DNA of 64,000 bases from Notamacropus eugenii (Eukaryota; Chordata; Mammalia; Diprotodontia; Macropodidae): assembly GCF_028372415.1 (NCBI RefSeq), contig NC_092878.1:69501-133500 (forward strand), read 5' to 3'. Position numbers and translations under genes: made by a program. The notes below the pieces were generated by a model. The model searched no databases. It had not been told where the DNA came from and saw only the letters and a program-made list of their open reading frames with translations. Positions 42,606-53,759 of this stretch are shown in pieces (position 1 is the first letter of the stretch; each line of letters begins with the position of its first letter).

Positions 42606-45589
42606 TCTCCTCCCTTTTTATTTCTTGATCAGATTTCATGCAGCTCAACCAAAAGGGTTTAATCATCCCCACCAGAAGTCTGAAGAAACGAGAAAGACAA
42701 AGAAATAAGCAGGCTAATGTAACAACATGTAGCAAATAATGTAAAAACATTGAAACAATATTAAAAGGAGAAAATCCATGTAATGTATCAATAATTATTT
42801 TTGCACCTCCCTCTGGGTCAATCCCGGGTGGATGGCTATTTTCTATTTGCTCTGTTATAGTAAGAAGAGAATTAATGTCTAATGTGACATTCAAAAACTT
42901 GAGAGTGTAGATGACTTTTGCTAATCTCCATGCTGGGTCAGAGGTGACCAGGAAAACTCAGGCTACTTTTGTCAATGACTTGTTAGACAAGATCAGTGTA
43001 AGGGAGCATAGGTATGCCCAAGTCTAGGATACATATAATTGGTCAGTGCGTAATAAATGTCATTATGACCCAGCACATAACCAGTTCAGTACATAGCTCA
43101 TTCAAACTAATGAGTTGTATAGGTGCAGCTGGCTACTATAAGAGGAAGGGAGATAAAGGTTGTTGCTAGGGCAGGCTGTGTCCTTGAGGGAGAAACTGCC
43201 TGAGATAGTATTTTGAGGCTAGGGAGAAATGTGATTTTTAAAGAGAAATGTGATTTTAGATTTGGGACCCAAGTGCATGCACCCAAGCACCCCATCATTC
43301 CCCCATTAAAACAGATGGAACACAAAATCTTTGGGGGTAAGGGATGAAGGTCTCGGCTTCTGAAACTGCTTCGTGCTGAGATTGGATAAAGAGCTGTCTC
43401 TGCCTCACAGAGTCCTGCCATTGGAGGGGTTGGGTCTGTAGCCAGTGTTGGAAAGTTGGTTGATGCCAGGTCCAGAGAGTGATGGGTCATGGTCTTGGAC
43501 AAAGAGGATGGTACCCAGCCTGAGCTGTCATCTGCAAGTGGAGGGTACTGAACCTAGAAGACACAAATCTGGCACAGAAATTAAACAAACAAGGGCCAAA
43601 AAGGAGTAGGAAGAAAATGACTAGAAGTGAGGTGGGTGTGAGAATACTGTCAAATTTTCTCACACTCTCTTGACATACCTAGTAACCATCTAGGAATAGG
43701 AGGGATTTGGATGACTCCCACTTGTCCCCAACCTCCTTGTCTGCTTTCCATATTTTTCATCAAGCTTTTATATATGCAAATCTTTTGAACCCATCATTCA
43801 GACTGCTTCATTTTCCTTTGTATTTCTACCATAGACAAGACAGCTCACAAATACTCTTCACTACTATAGCTGTATTGTCTTAAACAAAAGAGGTTTCTAA
43901 CTTCAACCTCACAACTGAATAGATGTACATCATTGTTTCACAGGCTTGTTTATCCTTCTCTGATTATATTCACTCTGGAAGAAAAACTTTAGAAATTAAG
44001 TTGTTAATAAGTTCAAACACTAATTTTAACTCTTGCTTAGGCCATGGAATGATTACAAATTCAGATTAAAACAGCAAGATCTTTTTCTGCTTTATAGATC
44101 ATTACATATTAACTTAGAAATATATCATCTTGAAAATGAAAATTCAGTAGGCCTTACAAGAGATATTGTTTTTAAAACATTTCTTCTAAAAGTGTTTCCT
44201 TTTCTTTTAAAACAGGTTAAATTTCATCCTGATGTTCAGAGAGTTACTAAACTTTTATAAAAAACAGTAGTTAAAACCTTTTAAAATGATAGCTCTCTTT
44301 TCACTTTGAAGCAAAAATAAACCTTTTAAAATTGAAATTCATTAAAGCTGAGTTGTTACAAAAATGTCCTTAAGTAACATGAATTCTCAAAGTATTGTAA
44401 CAAACTAAATTCTTAATTATTGCAGAATTCCTAGATATCACAAAATGCTTTAGTCAAAAAGGTGCAATGGAATCTCACATTGGTAATAGTAGGAGACTGT
44501 TCACAGAAAAACACTACTGCTTTTAAAATCCTTTTAAACAATGGGGACATCTTAAGGTGAATCTTAAGTAGTTTACATAAATTTCTGAACATGTTCTAAT
44601 TTCAGATAAAAATAATATTAAATTTCCCAGTAAGATTACACAGAATGGCTCACATGTTTTACTGACTACTTGCTATTGATCATTGAAATTTCCTACAGAA
44701 GGAAAAAAGCAGGGACATGTGACATACCAAATATGACAGGATATAACATCGTTGACTCTGTTTGAATTCAGATAAGAGTGAAATTCTCCATTTATGCAGT
44801 ATCTGTTTCATCTATTCATCAGGATTAGTCAGGTGAGAAACATTCCTTTTTAAAGGAACACAATGGGGAATCTGACCAGGGGGATCCCATCCTAGATTGA
44901 GGCTAGAATTATCCCCTTGGTGTTTCTTTTCCAGATACAAACTTCACCTGTTAACAGTACAGGATCACATTCCCTCTGAATAACTTGTGGCATTTCTCTC
45001 AGATACTGATTTAATGCAGACAACTATACCCAAATTCAAACTCAAACAAAAATAGCTATGGTCCCAAATGCCTTTTCCTTTAAACAACAAATTTCACTAA
45101 TCACAGCTTAGAGCCAGATACAGTTATTTCTATTGTCATGGCGTTGCAATAAGCAAGAAACATTTACTGGGACTCACATATATAAGGGATTCCATTTAAG
45201 ATCTTTACTTCTCAAATTTAAAACTTGTCCTGATATAAAAGCCAATTGTTGAAAATCCTTTCTATTTATTACAACTTCTGAGCAAGTCATTTTCTGATGA
45301 CCCTGCCCACATGGATGGCTCTCAGGGGCCTTAACAATTTTACAAAATAAAAGGAATTGGCACGGATCTCATGCCTGCCAACCCCCAAACATACAGGAGG
45401 ACTGTTCTGAATGGGCAGAACCAATCTAAATAAAGTTTTCCTTCAGTTCCTTTCCACACACAGTAATCAATTAGCAATTTTAGGTTTAGCGTTAAAACAG
45501 TAACTCCAAATAACTTAAGTTAACAGCCTTACAACTTTTAAAACGATAGCCAAATTGTTTTAACTGAAACTTCTTTAACAGGTGCCAAT
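42606..45589 (-). other. Provirus fossil interior
   Basis: About 3 kb. An envelope transmembrane-subunit-like remnant lies at about 42,620-42,895, with a hydrophobic anchor and cytoplasmic tail. The next part, to 43,700, has weak open stretches. The AT-rich remainder shows no gag, protease or polymerase that I can recognise. A TGGCACC primer-binding-like site sits just inside the 5' LTR (about 45,587-45,581). Confidence 0.55.
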
Positions 45590-45967
45590 TGGCAGCAACT
45601 GGCTGATCAGAGGCACAGACGTGATTGAAACAGCAACAGGGACTAGGTGAGCCTGTACAGTCTGTACATGACTAGCTTATTGTAGCTCATCAAGACTTCA
45701 TATAGTCAAACATATCAATATATCCTGTGTGAATTCAATAGTTCCCAGGGAAAGTTAGTCCCAAGACAAAATATTCTTCTGAGTTGTGTGTTCCCAAGAC
45801 ACAGAATGCACACATCCTTTCCTAGATAATGCTGAAGCTGTCCTCCAGAAATAAGCAGTGAGAAAACATGAAGGTGCCAGGGAGGGGAAGGCCCTGCCAA
45901 TCCCCCTTTCTCATACTCTGGATGACCTTACCCTGCTGCAGTCAATCCTTCAGGTTAACTCTCCACA
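45590..45967 (-). repeat. 5' LTR of the provirus fossil
   Basis: The counterpart of 42,213-42,605, with the same TG...CA termini. It is next to the right-hand AGGCCA duplication. Confidence 0.85.
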
Positions 45968-45974
45968 AGGCCAT

Positions 45975-46655
45975 ATTTGCAAAACCATTATAAGAGTGGT
46001 CTCTGCACATCTAGAGGACAGAGTGTTATTAGAAAGGGAGAATGGACAGAAAGTTGCAACATAGAACCAAAGCATATCTCTGGGGTCAGGTAATTGACTG
46101 AAAAATAGAATATGTAAGGTCCATAATATCTACTCCAAATAATTGTTTTAAAGCATTTTGACTCAGTAGAGCTAAATGTACCCTTGAAGGCTCTCATTGA
46201 ACAAGTTATCTTCCACTATAAGTTAAAAAGAGGGAAATTTCTTCGATAGACACAATGGAGACATTTTCCAGGAAGTGCAGAGCACTGCCATGAAATGAAA
46301 TCTAAAACAGAAACATATGTTCACTCATAGTCATATGAAGCAGACATAGATGAAGTTTTAGTTGTCATTTATACCACTCCTTTACGGGGAAATAAACTGA
46401 CTCTCAGTAAGTAAAGTCATGGTAAATAAGAAAGCCAGGATCAGAACAAAGAATATTGGGTTTAAAATGTTATTTAGGCTCCACTGCACCAATCTGCCAG
46501 GAGCATGGAGCAGATTATGGCTTGAATACAAACAGAAGAGTAGGGGCAGGGTTCTCTAATTCCTCCCATTCCCATACGACATCACATGAACAGATCAACA
46601 CTACAGAGCCTCTGAAGGGAAATTCATGACAATATCAAAGAGATTGCTTGACAGA
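45975..46655. other. Unassigned sequence
   Basis: No gene or repeat was recognised. Confidence 0.35.
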
Positions 46656-46659
46656 ACCA

Positions 46660-47038
46660 GGACAACATTGTACATAGTAACAGCCACAGTGTGCAAGGAT
46701 TGACCTTGGTAGACTTAGCCCTTCTCAGCAATGCAAGGACCTAAAACAATTCCAAAGTACTCATAATGGAAAACGCCATCCACATCAAGAGAAAGAACTA
46801 TGGAGTCAGAATGCAGAGAGAAACAGATTATTTTCTTGCTTGTTTTGTTTCTTTCTCTTGGTTTCTACCATACTTTATAATTCTATGCAACACGACTAAT
46901 GCAGAAGTGCGCTTAACAGTAATGTATGTGTAGAGTTTATATCAGATGCATGTTGTCTTGGGGAGGTAGGGGGAGAAAATTAAAAACTTATGGAGATGAA
47001 TGTTGAAAATAAAAATAAATAAATTAACTAATAAAAAT
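46660..47038 (+). mobile_element. L1 3' end fragment
   Basis: CAGAACCAGGACAACATTGTA, TAACAGCCACAGTGTG, TGACCTTGGTAGACTTAG and CTTCTCAGCAATGCAAGG. It ends with GGAGATGAATGTTGAAAAT, AATAAA and an AT/A-rich tail. This is a 5'-truncated insertion. Confidence 0.8.
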
Positions 47039-47054
47039 AAATAGAAAAACTCTA

Positions 47055-47600
47055 TCTGTACAATGAAAAAGCAAAGTGCAGAAGGCTCCAAAATTGCCCA
47101 GACTCTTGATGACATGCACCTCAATGTACAGGAGGTTCACTCAGGCTGTCTGTTAGTCTCTTGAACAGGAACACCAAATCGACAATGAGCTGGATCCAGA
47201 AATGAATAGGAGGATGAGAGCAAACTGCATTTCACTGGAGAGATTGTGTGGTGCTTTCAGCAATTACAAACTGTCCATCTCATTAATGTCTGTTTCTACT
47301 GATGACATGCATACCTTTGAATCATACAACACCAAAATCCAGTGGGAGTAAAACACCAAAATTACAATTTAAAACAACAGAAAAAAAGTACAATTAGTCA
47401 TCAAAAGCCTGCAGTGGGCAACCATCAGCTAGGCCAGAAGTGACATTAAATCCATTATTAGACAGACTAGGAAGGACATGGCCAGACATGTAATGAGAAG
47501 GAGAAATAGCAGATTGGTGGACATGAGCAAGACATCAAGAAAACCAGAGGGTGTGCCATGGCAGATCGATTGGTATATGAGGATCCAGGGAGAAAAAGTC
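47055..47600 (+). mobile_element. LINE remnant, RTE-type reverse transcriptase end
   Basis: Broken frames read NELDPEMNRRMRANC, then LERLCGAFSNY. After a gap come QTRKDMARHVMRRR and PWQIDW. This order (start of thumb, then the WAGHVMRR-like and R-P-P-x-x-W-x-D-W-like blocks) is that of RTE-clade ORF ends. It is a different family from the RTE at 10,840 and much older. Confidence 0.5.
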
Positions 47601-48025
47601 CCTTTTTGGCCAGTAACTCACAGTTAGGGACCTGTTTTACCTGGGCCTTGGACTCCTCACCTATAAGAGTAAAAAGATGGGATTAAATCATGTCTCAAGA
47701 AATCTCTCTTATGCCTGGAATGCAGGCACTAGTGTAGGAAGTGCGAAATGCCACAATCTGCCTGCTTCTGTCCCAAGTGTAGAAGGCCCTTGCCCATTCC
47801 CTAACCAGTCAAAACATTTGATGGGACAACAATTTTTGGTGCATGGAAATGAAGTCATATTGCCCCCCCCCACAAGTTAGGTGGGGAGTAAGGAAGAGGG
47901 GTCTCATGAAAAGACAGCACCAAAGTTCCTCATTTTTACCTTCACAACAGTTCTGCTACATGTCCCCTTCACTCCACTCACCCTGGTGTCACCTGGTGGG
48001 TGTCCCTGCCTCCACTCAGCCCAAA
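47600..48025. other. Spacer with a possible MIR scrap
   Basis: GGACCTGTTTTACCTGGGCC, then GACTCCTCACCTATAAGAG, may be MIR-derived. Nothing else was recognised. Confidence 0.35.
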
Positions 48026-48029
48026 GGGA

Positions 48030-48590
48030 CCTTCCTAAAATAATGGTCTGACCCTACCACACATCCAGCCCACCATTCAATATACTTCAGAGTCTCCTGT
48101 CACTTCCAGGATCAAATACAAAATCCTGTTTGGTCCTTAACGCTCTTTGTAACCCAGCTGCTTCCACACTGGCCAGTCTTCCCACACTTTGCTCCCCTCC
48201 ACTTCCTTTGTGTTGGAAGGACACTGGCCTTTTGGCTCTTATGCCCACAGGACTCAATCTCTCAGTTCTGTGTATGTTCACTGGCCATCCCCCCATGTCT
48301 AGACTTCTGTCTCCTCCCTTCTGCCTTACTTCAGACCCAACTCAGAGCCCATCTCCTGCAGGAGACCCTGCCTGGACCCCTACCCACCCACCACTTGTGT
48401 CCTCCTGATATGACTTTCCATTTGCCCTGTCTATGACTTCTCTGCACATAGTGGATTCCATGCTGTCCTTTCCATTGGACTGAGAGTAGGGACTGTTTTA
48501 ACCTTTCCTTGTATCACTACTACTTCTCACAGGACCTGGCACATAGTAGGTGCTTGATAATTACTGGTTGACTAGCTGGATTTACAATTC
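48030..48590 (+). repeat. L2 LINE 3' region
   Basis: A long, well-ordered L2 match: GTCCTTAACGCTCTTTGTAAC, CACTGGCCAGTCTTCCCAC, GACACTGGCCTTTTGGCTCTT, GAGTAGGGACTGTTTTAAC, then ACCTGGCACATAGTAGGTG and TTGATAATTACTGGTTGACT. The minus-strand and plus-strand frames here are shadows of it. Confidence 0.8.
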
Positions 48591-48599
48591 AAGGATCAA

Positions 48600-48745
48600 A
48601 GTTAAAATCAAGCTCTGACGGATATTACCTGTATGACTTTGGACAAGTCATTGAAAAGTTCTTTGCTTTAGTTCTTCATCTGTGAAGTGAGGGAATTGGG
48701 CTGGAGGATCTCTAAGGTCCTGCCCACCCCCTCATTTTATAACCC
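48600..48745 (+). repeat. MIR relic
   Basis: AAGCTCTGACGGATATTAC, TGACTTTGGACAAGTCATTG, TTCTTCATCTGTGAAGTGAGG and GAGGATCTCTAAGGTCC. Confidence 0.65.
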
Positions 48746-48937
48746 TCTAAGCTGTTCTACATACACAGGGGCAGTGAGTTCGGCAGGTGGTATGTGGCTG
48801 GGGGAGGGGGGAGCATTGAAGAGGTACCTAGAATAGTTCCTCAGATGGCTATATCTGGTATAGCCATAAAATAGTCTTCTTGAGAGGCATACATTTTGCA
48901 TTCAAACAACACGCCCAGCCCATTGGATTTAGGGTTA

Positions 48938-49370
48938 ACCATGTTGTTCGAATGCAGAATGCACGCTTACCAAAAAGAGTATTTTATGGAGAACTCACAT
49001 AGTGATCAGAAGAAGCGATACAAGGACACTCTCAAGGTCTCTCTCAAGAACTTTGGATTTGACTGTGCAGCATGGGAGACGCTGGCACAGGATCACTCAG
49101 CATGGAGTGCCCACATCAGAAAGGGTGCTATGTTCTTTGAGTAAAGCAAAATTGAGACAGCACGAAGTAAACATAGGATGCTCATATTTGGGATATCCAC
49201 CCCAAATATTCAAATGGACTATCTGTGCCCAACCTGTGGTAGAGCATTCCAAGCTTGTGTTAGTCTGATCAGCCGCAGGCGGATGCACTGAAATTTCACT
49301 TTATCATGGTGATGTCATTTTGGTCCTCTTTGAACATGAAGGACAACAACCACACCACAACCACCACAAC
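48938..49370 (+). mobile_element. RTE LINE, 5'-truncated 3' fragment
   Basis: It corresponds to 14,457-14,890 of the full-length RTE. It reads MLFECRMHAYQKEYFMENS, DTRTLSRSLSRTL-type sequence and the C-terminal YLCPTCGRAFQACVSL. The first histidine of the terminal zinc finger is replaced here. It ends in ACAACAACCACACCACAAC. Confidence 0.85.
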
Positions 49371-49790
49371 ACTGGTATAGCCATGAAGCAGCAATAGAAG
49401 CTTGAGCTAATGACTCCTGTAACTATAAGTACAGATCAGTTCCAGCACTAAGGTCACCCCTCCCTTGTATCTACCCTTAGAATTTTCATATTTTCTTAAT
49501 ACTTTGTCAGTTTGTAGCTCATTGTCCTCTTCTTCCATGGTTCCCAGGTCCCTCTTCCCTCCTTAGTGTGACCCCAAAGAATTCCTCATTAAGAGATTCA
49601 ATGCATTTTTTACTACAATGAAAAGGAAAAGACAACCGGCATCTCACCAGACTTCCATGTGGACAGCAGCCCCTCTGGTGAAAATCAGCATGTTTTCTTC
49701 TCCATCTGCCCTCTCTCCTGCACCTGCTTTTTATAGATACAGAAGGAGGTTTTTGGGAAGAGGGGGCAGTTCTTCTGGTAAAGTCTTATG

Positions 49791-49996
49791 CAGGGGTGAG
49801 GAACCTGCACCCTGGAGGCCACATGTGGCCCTCTAGGTCCACAGTGCAGTCTTTTAACTGAGTCTAAATTTCACATTTCATAGAACAAATTCTTTTATGA
49901 AGGTTATTTGTTCTGAATCTGAATACAGTCAAAGGGCCACACTTGAGGACCTAAAGGGCAACATGTGGCCTCCAGGCTGAAGGTTCCCCACCCCTG
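49791..49996. mobile_element. hAT-type MITE (non-autonomous DNA transposon)
   Basis: About 206 bp with terminal inverted repeats. It starts CAGGGGTGAGGAACC and ends GGTTCCCCACCCCTG, and the inverted similarity extends inward through GGAGGCCACATG / CATGTGGCCTCC. Flanking octamers GTCTTATG and GTCTAGTT are a plausible decayed 8-bp target duplication. There is no transposase inside. Confidence 0.85.
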
Positions 49997-50084
49997 GTCT
50001 AGTTCTTCAGGATGAGTTTCAAATTCTCCTGGGGAAATGAGCAATCATCTCACTGACATCATCTTCAGCTCCCTAGCTATCAGT

Positions 50085-50185
50085 CAATCAACAACTGCCT
50101 ACTATGTGCCAGGAACTGTCCTAAGACATGGGGATATGAAGAATAACTAAAACTGTTCCTGCTCTCAAGGACCTTAGAGTTTAAT
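50085..50185 (+). repeat. Old LINE/SINE relic (L3/MON1-type)
   Basis: CAACTGCCTACTATGTGCCAGG, CTGTCCTAAGAC, CCTGCTCTCAAGGACC. Same pattern as 31,465-31,645. Confidence 0.55.
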
Positions 50186-50189
50186 GTTT

Positions 50190-52025
50190 CAAATCACTTT
50201 TTGAAACTGCTGGGCAGCCCCTTGGTGAGTCCTGCCTTGCTGCCTGTACGTCACATGCTGTCCCTGGAGACTTTCCCCTCCAGCCCTACCCATGTGGTCA
50301 GGTGGCTTCTGGGCATCTTCTCCTGGCAGCAGCACCTTCCCCTGCCCCCCAAGAGAAGGGAGAAGGCCTAAAAGGCACTTGGGGCAAGCTTCAATCCAAG
50401 CTGAAACACAGAATGTCTTCTGCCTTTTGTAAAAAGTACCCACAGGTTCACAAATGGATTCTGTTTGACCTCTGGGAAAGTCCTGTATCATAGTCCCGAG
50501 TTTTTTACCTCCAATGCCTGTCTTCCTCAGAACCTGGAGATGTCAAAGTACAGAGGTAACCTAATGCTCCCCTGTGCAGGAGGAGACTGAGGCACAAGGT
50601 GCCTCATATCAGAACTGGTATTTCTCCAGAGCACTGCAGAGAATTTGCTGAGCAGGCCGGGTGAATGGAGACTGCATTTCTAATGCATGGGCTAACCCAC
50701 TACACAGTCTTTAGACTGAGGGACTCTGGGCTCACTAACTGGGGTCCCCTAGAACTCTTCTCTCCTCACTGATCTCTGGGCGTAAGCCATTTTCCTCATT
50801 CTTGATGCCTGGGGATGGCATTTTTTCTGGAAGATGTTCAACCAGAGGCATAACCAGTTTGCAGTCAATAGGGCTTTGTCCTAAGAGTAACCAAATGTAG
50901 AAGGTTACATTGGCGCCATAGGATGGTGGTGAGCAGCTGCAGGCCTGAGGGTGTGAGGATAACCAGGCTAACACTGCAGGCTCCATTCTGTGCATCAGAA
51001 TCTGGGGAAACTAAATTCAAGCATCTCATCGTCCCTCAGGGTCCTGCCAACCAAGAGAAGGGGCTACAAGGATGCTTAAGTCAAATGCTCTAAACCTTGG
51101 CACCAATGGGCATGCAGGCTCTGTGTGAGTATTTACAGATTGTCTCCCCACTTAGTTTGTGACCTCCTCAAAGGTAGAGAGACCCTTAACATCCAATATG
51201 GACTCTTAGGACCACACACAGAGATGATGGTGGAGATGTACAATGTGCAATGCCATGCGGTTACCACCTTATTCCAATCATTTTATCAGAGAAAGCTGAG
51301 GAAAATGCCTTCACAGCTTATGAACTGTCTGGCTTAGAGTGGGCCTTTTACTCACTGACCAACTCAATTCACATCTGGAATCTGGCAGAGGGAGTTTGCC
51401 TAGAGAACCTGTTAACATCAGCAGGAAGGTGGACATTATGTCTGAAATATCTGAAACTAGAGTCAATTTTTGTTTATTAAATATGGAATTAATCAAAATG
51501 GTTTTCAAAAACAAGTTCACAGACCCCTAGTTACAAAGTCCTGAGCCAGAGGATTTGGACCTTTTCGCTCTCTGGCCTGGGCCTCTGAAAAGGCCAGAGG
51601 AGAAGACCTATGATGGAAGGGCAGGTCATGGTCTCCATGGCCTCTATTTCAAGAGAGGCCTCAACATAGTCTTCTCCCCATTTCCTCACCAACTACATGG
51701 CCATTGGGCATCTCTGGGCTTCTCCATCAGGAATTCCTTCCCCAGGAAACTTACCAGGGGAAATCTCATTCTCCTGCAAGACTAAATCAGCCTCAGTGCT
51801 CACATTCTCAGTACTCTCTGTCCTTCTGATTGGACCCTCTGACTGGGGAGCAGGGTCACAGGCTCCAGGGTCTGTGTTTAAGAACAGGGGTTCAGTCCCA
51901 TCTCCTCCCCATTTATCACCCACTGCCCTACTGTGGACCCTGCTATCCCTCCCCCTCCCTGGGTACCTCCTCCTCTGCCCCTTCCTTCCATACCCCCTCC
52001 CCATTCAGCTTCCTTGTGTGTACTC
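50190..52025. other. Unassigned sequence
   Basis: About 1.8 kb with no recognised gene or repeat. The frames (for example 51,693-52,044 on both strands) have no known motif. Confidence 0.35.
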
Positions 52026-52029
52026 TTCT

Positions 52030-52160
52030 CCCATTACATTATAATCCATTGAAGGAGAGGAACTGTCTTTGTTTTTACTTGTATTTCTAGTTCCAGCATT
52101 TAACATAGCTTGGCACGTAGTAGGTGCCTAAGAAATGATTACTGACTGCCTGCCTGAAAT
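52030..52160 (+). repeat. L2 LINE 3' end relic
   Basis: GAAGGAGAGGAACTGTC, TTGTATTTCTAGTTCCAGC, TTGGCACGTAGTAGGTGCC, then a TGACTGCCTGCCTG tail. Confidence 0.65.
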
Positions 52161-52775
52161 CATTGCCCAGGCTCATAGGGACACTGAAGGAAACAGCTTG
52201 TACTTTGAGTGACCATGCAACCTGTGTGCAGGCCAGACTACAAATACCCCTCTCTCCTTCCTAGTCCTGAGGCCTGACCCTAGGAAGGTGGAGCAAAAGG
52301 ATTCTCTGCTGTGCAGCAGCTGAGGTGGGATGGGGAGCTCACCCTCCAAGGGATCTTTCCTCCCATAATGATTGTGTGGAGGGGGCTTCTAGGAAGGGGA
52401 GACATTGTCACAAGCTGTTTCCTTCAGTGGTTCAGAGGTTCTATTTTGGCAACACTTGAATCTTTGCCAGTCTAGAAACATCAGTGTCCCCAGGGTGAGG
52501 AGCACCAGTCTAGCCAGATCCATTTGAATGAAGTAGTTTGGTGGAATCCTGAGGAGTGAATCCTAGAGGGACAGACAGGACTGCTCAGATCCATGAGTAT
52601 GGCTAACTGAGTAAAAGGGAACTGGGAGGCTGGTTATATGAATCTAGGGGAAGGGTAGATTTCTGTGTTTCAATTTTATTAAAGGAGAAAATCAAATATC
52701 AGGGTATTTTTTAAATACTGGGAGCTAGAAAGAGCTCCAAGTTCCCTAAACAGTTGTGGGCTAGGACACCTGGCT
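52160..52775. other. Unassigned sequence
   Basis: No gene or named repeat was recognised. Confidence 0.35.
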
Positions 52776-52777
52776 AT

Positions 52778-53757
52778 TGTTTGGTTGTTGTCCTTCATTC
52801 TCAAAGAGGACCAAAATGACATCACCATGATAAAGTCAAATTTCAATGTGTCCAACTGTGATTGATCAGACCAATAAGAGCTTGGAATGCTCTACCACAG
52901 GTTGGGTACAGATAGTCCCTGTGAATATTTGGGATGGATACTCCAAATTTGCATGTCCTATGTTTCCTTTGCACTGTTTCAATTCTGCTTTGCTCATAGA
53001 CCGCTGTTCTGCTCCTGGCACTTCTCCTGGAGTTGTTGGGCAGCAAACACCATATCAACTCTTCCTCAGTCATTTCTGAAGCCACACTGGCTCTCAGGTA
53101 AAGGATCAGCCTATTAAGGAGGACTCTGGCAATAATCTTGCCAGCAATGACTGAGGGTTCCCCTTGTGGTTTTCTCAGAACAATCTATTCCCTTTACCTT
53201 TATAGTGATGGACAATGGAGGCATCCTTGAACTCCTGGGGAATAACCTCCTCTTGTCATATAACCTGGAAAATTTCAGTCAGCTTTTGTATGAGCAATGG
53301 TGCCCCTACCTTGTAAATCTCAGCTGGAATAGAATCAGCACTAGGTGCTTTGCCCCATGAAAGGAGCCTAATGGCTCTCAAAGCCTCTTCTTCAGTTGCA
53401 AGTTCAGCTAAGGAGGGATTGACTTCAACCTGAAGTAAACAGTCAATGGCCTCAGCATTGATTGATGACGGTCTGCTGAGAATACTATGGAAGTGTTCAG
53501 CCCATCTCTCTAGGATCATGTCCTTATCACTAATCAAAGTGGCTTCATCAGCACTGAGTAGTTGTGATACACCATAGGCTTTTGGTCCATAAATAGCTTT
53601 CAGGGAATCATAAAAGCACTTTGGGTTGTTACTATCAGTGTAAAACTGAATTTCATCTGCCTTCTTACTGAGCCAGGAATCCTGCATCTTTCTAAGCTTT
53701 GCTTGTACTTTGCTTTTGATGGAATTCAATGCTGCCTTCTTAGAGGTGGATGAACTA
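52778..53757 (-). mobile_element. RTE LINE fragment with a large internal deletion
   Basis: A minus-strand copy of the family at 10,840-14,901. The 3' end (52,778-53,003) encodes the terminal finger region, reading YLYPTCGRAFQ with the first cysteine changed. The next part (53,004-53,757) is the linker and early RT region (for example SKKADEIQFYTDS, then LLSWGKAPSADSIPAEIYK). The roughly 1.2 kb between these, including the FADD core, is missing. The copy is also 5'-truncated. Confidence 0.85.
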
Positions 53758-53759
53758 TC

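Larger units (their letters stand above)
42213..45967 (-). mobile_element. LTR provirus fossil, betaretrovirus-like (class II ERV)
   Basis: About 3.75 kb, bounded by a perfect 6-bp target duplication AGGCCA (42,207-42,212 and 45,968-45,973). Two direct LTRs each run TG to CA. A 6-bp duplication fits class II (ERVK-like) elements. The only viral part I can read is an envelope transmembrane-like stretch next to the 3' LTR. The interior is far shorter than a full provirus and looks broken in many places. By eye the LTRs agree at roughly nine bases in ten, which suggests tens of millions of years. Confidence 0.8.

Noticed and set aside
43107-43502. 131-codon minus-strand frame as a host gene
   Set aside because: It lies inside the bounded provirus fossil and shows no host domain.
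48087-48408. Frames of 69-92 codons as small genes
   Set aside because: The DNA is an L2 LINE 3' region.
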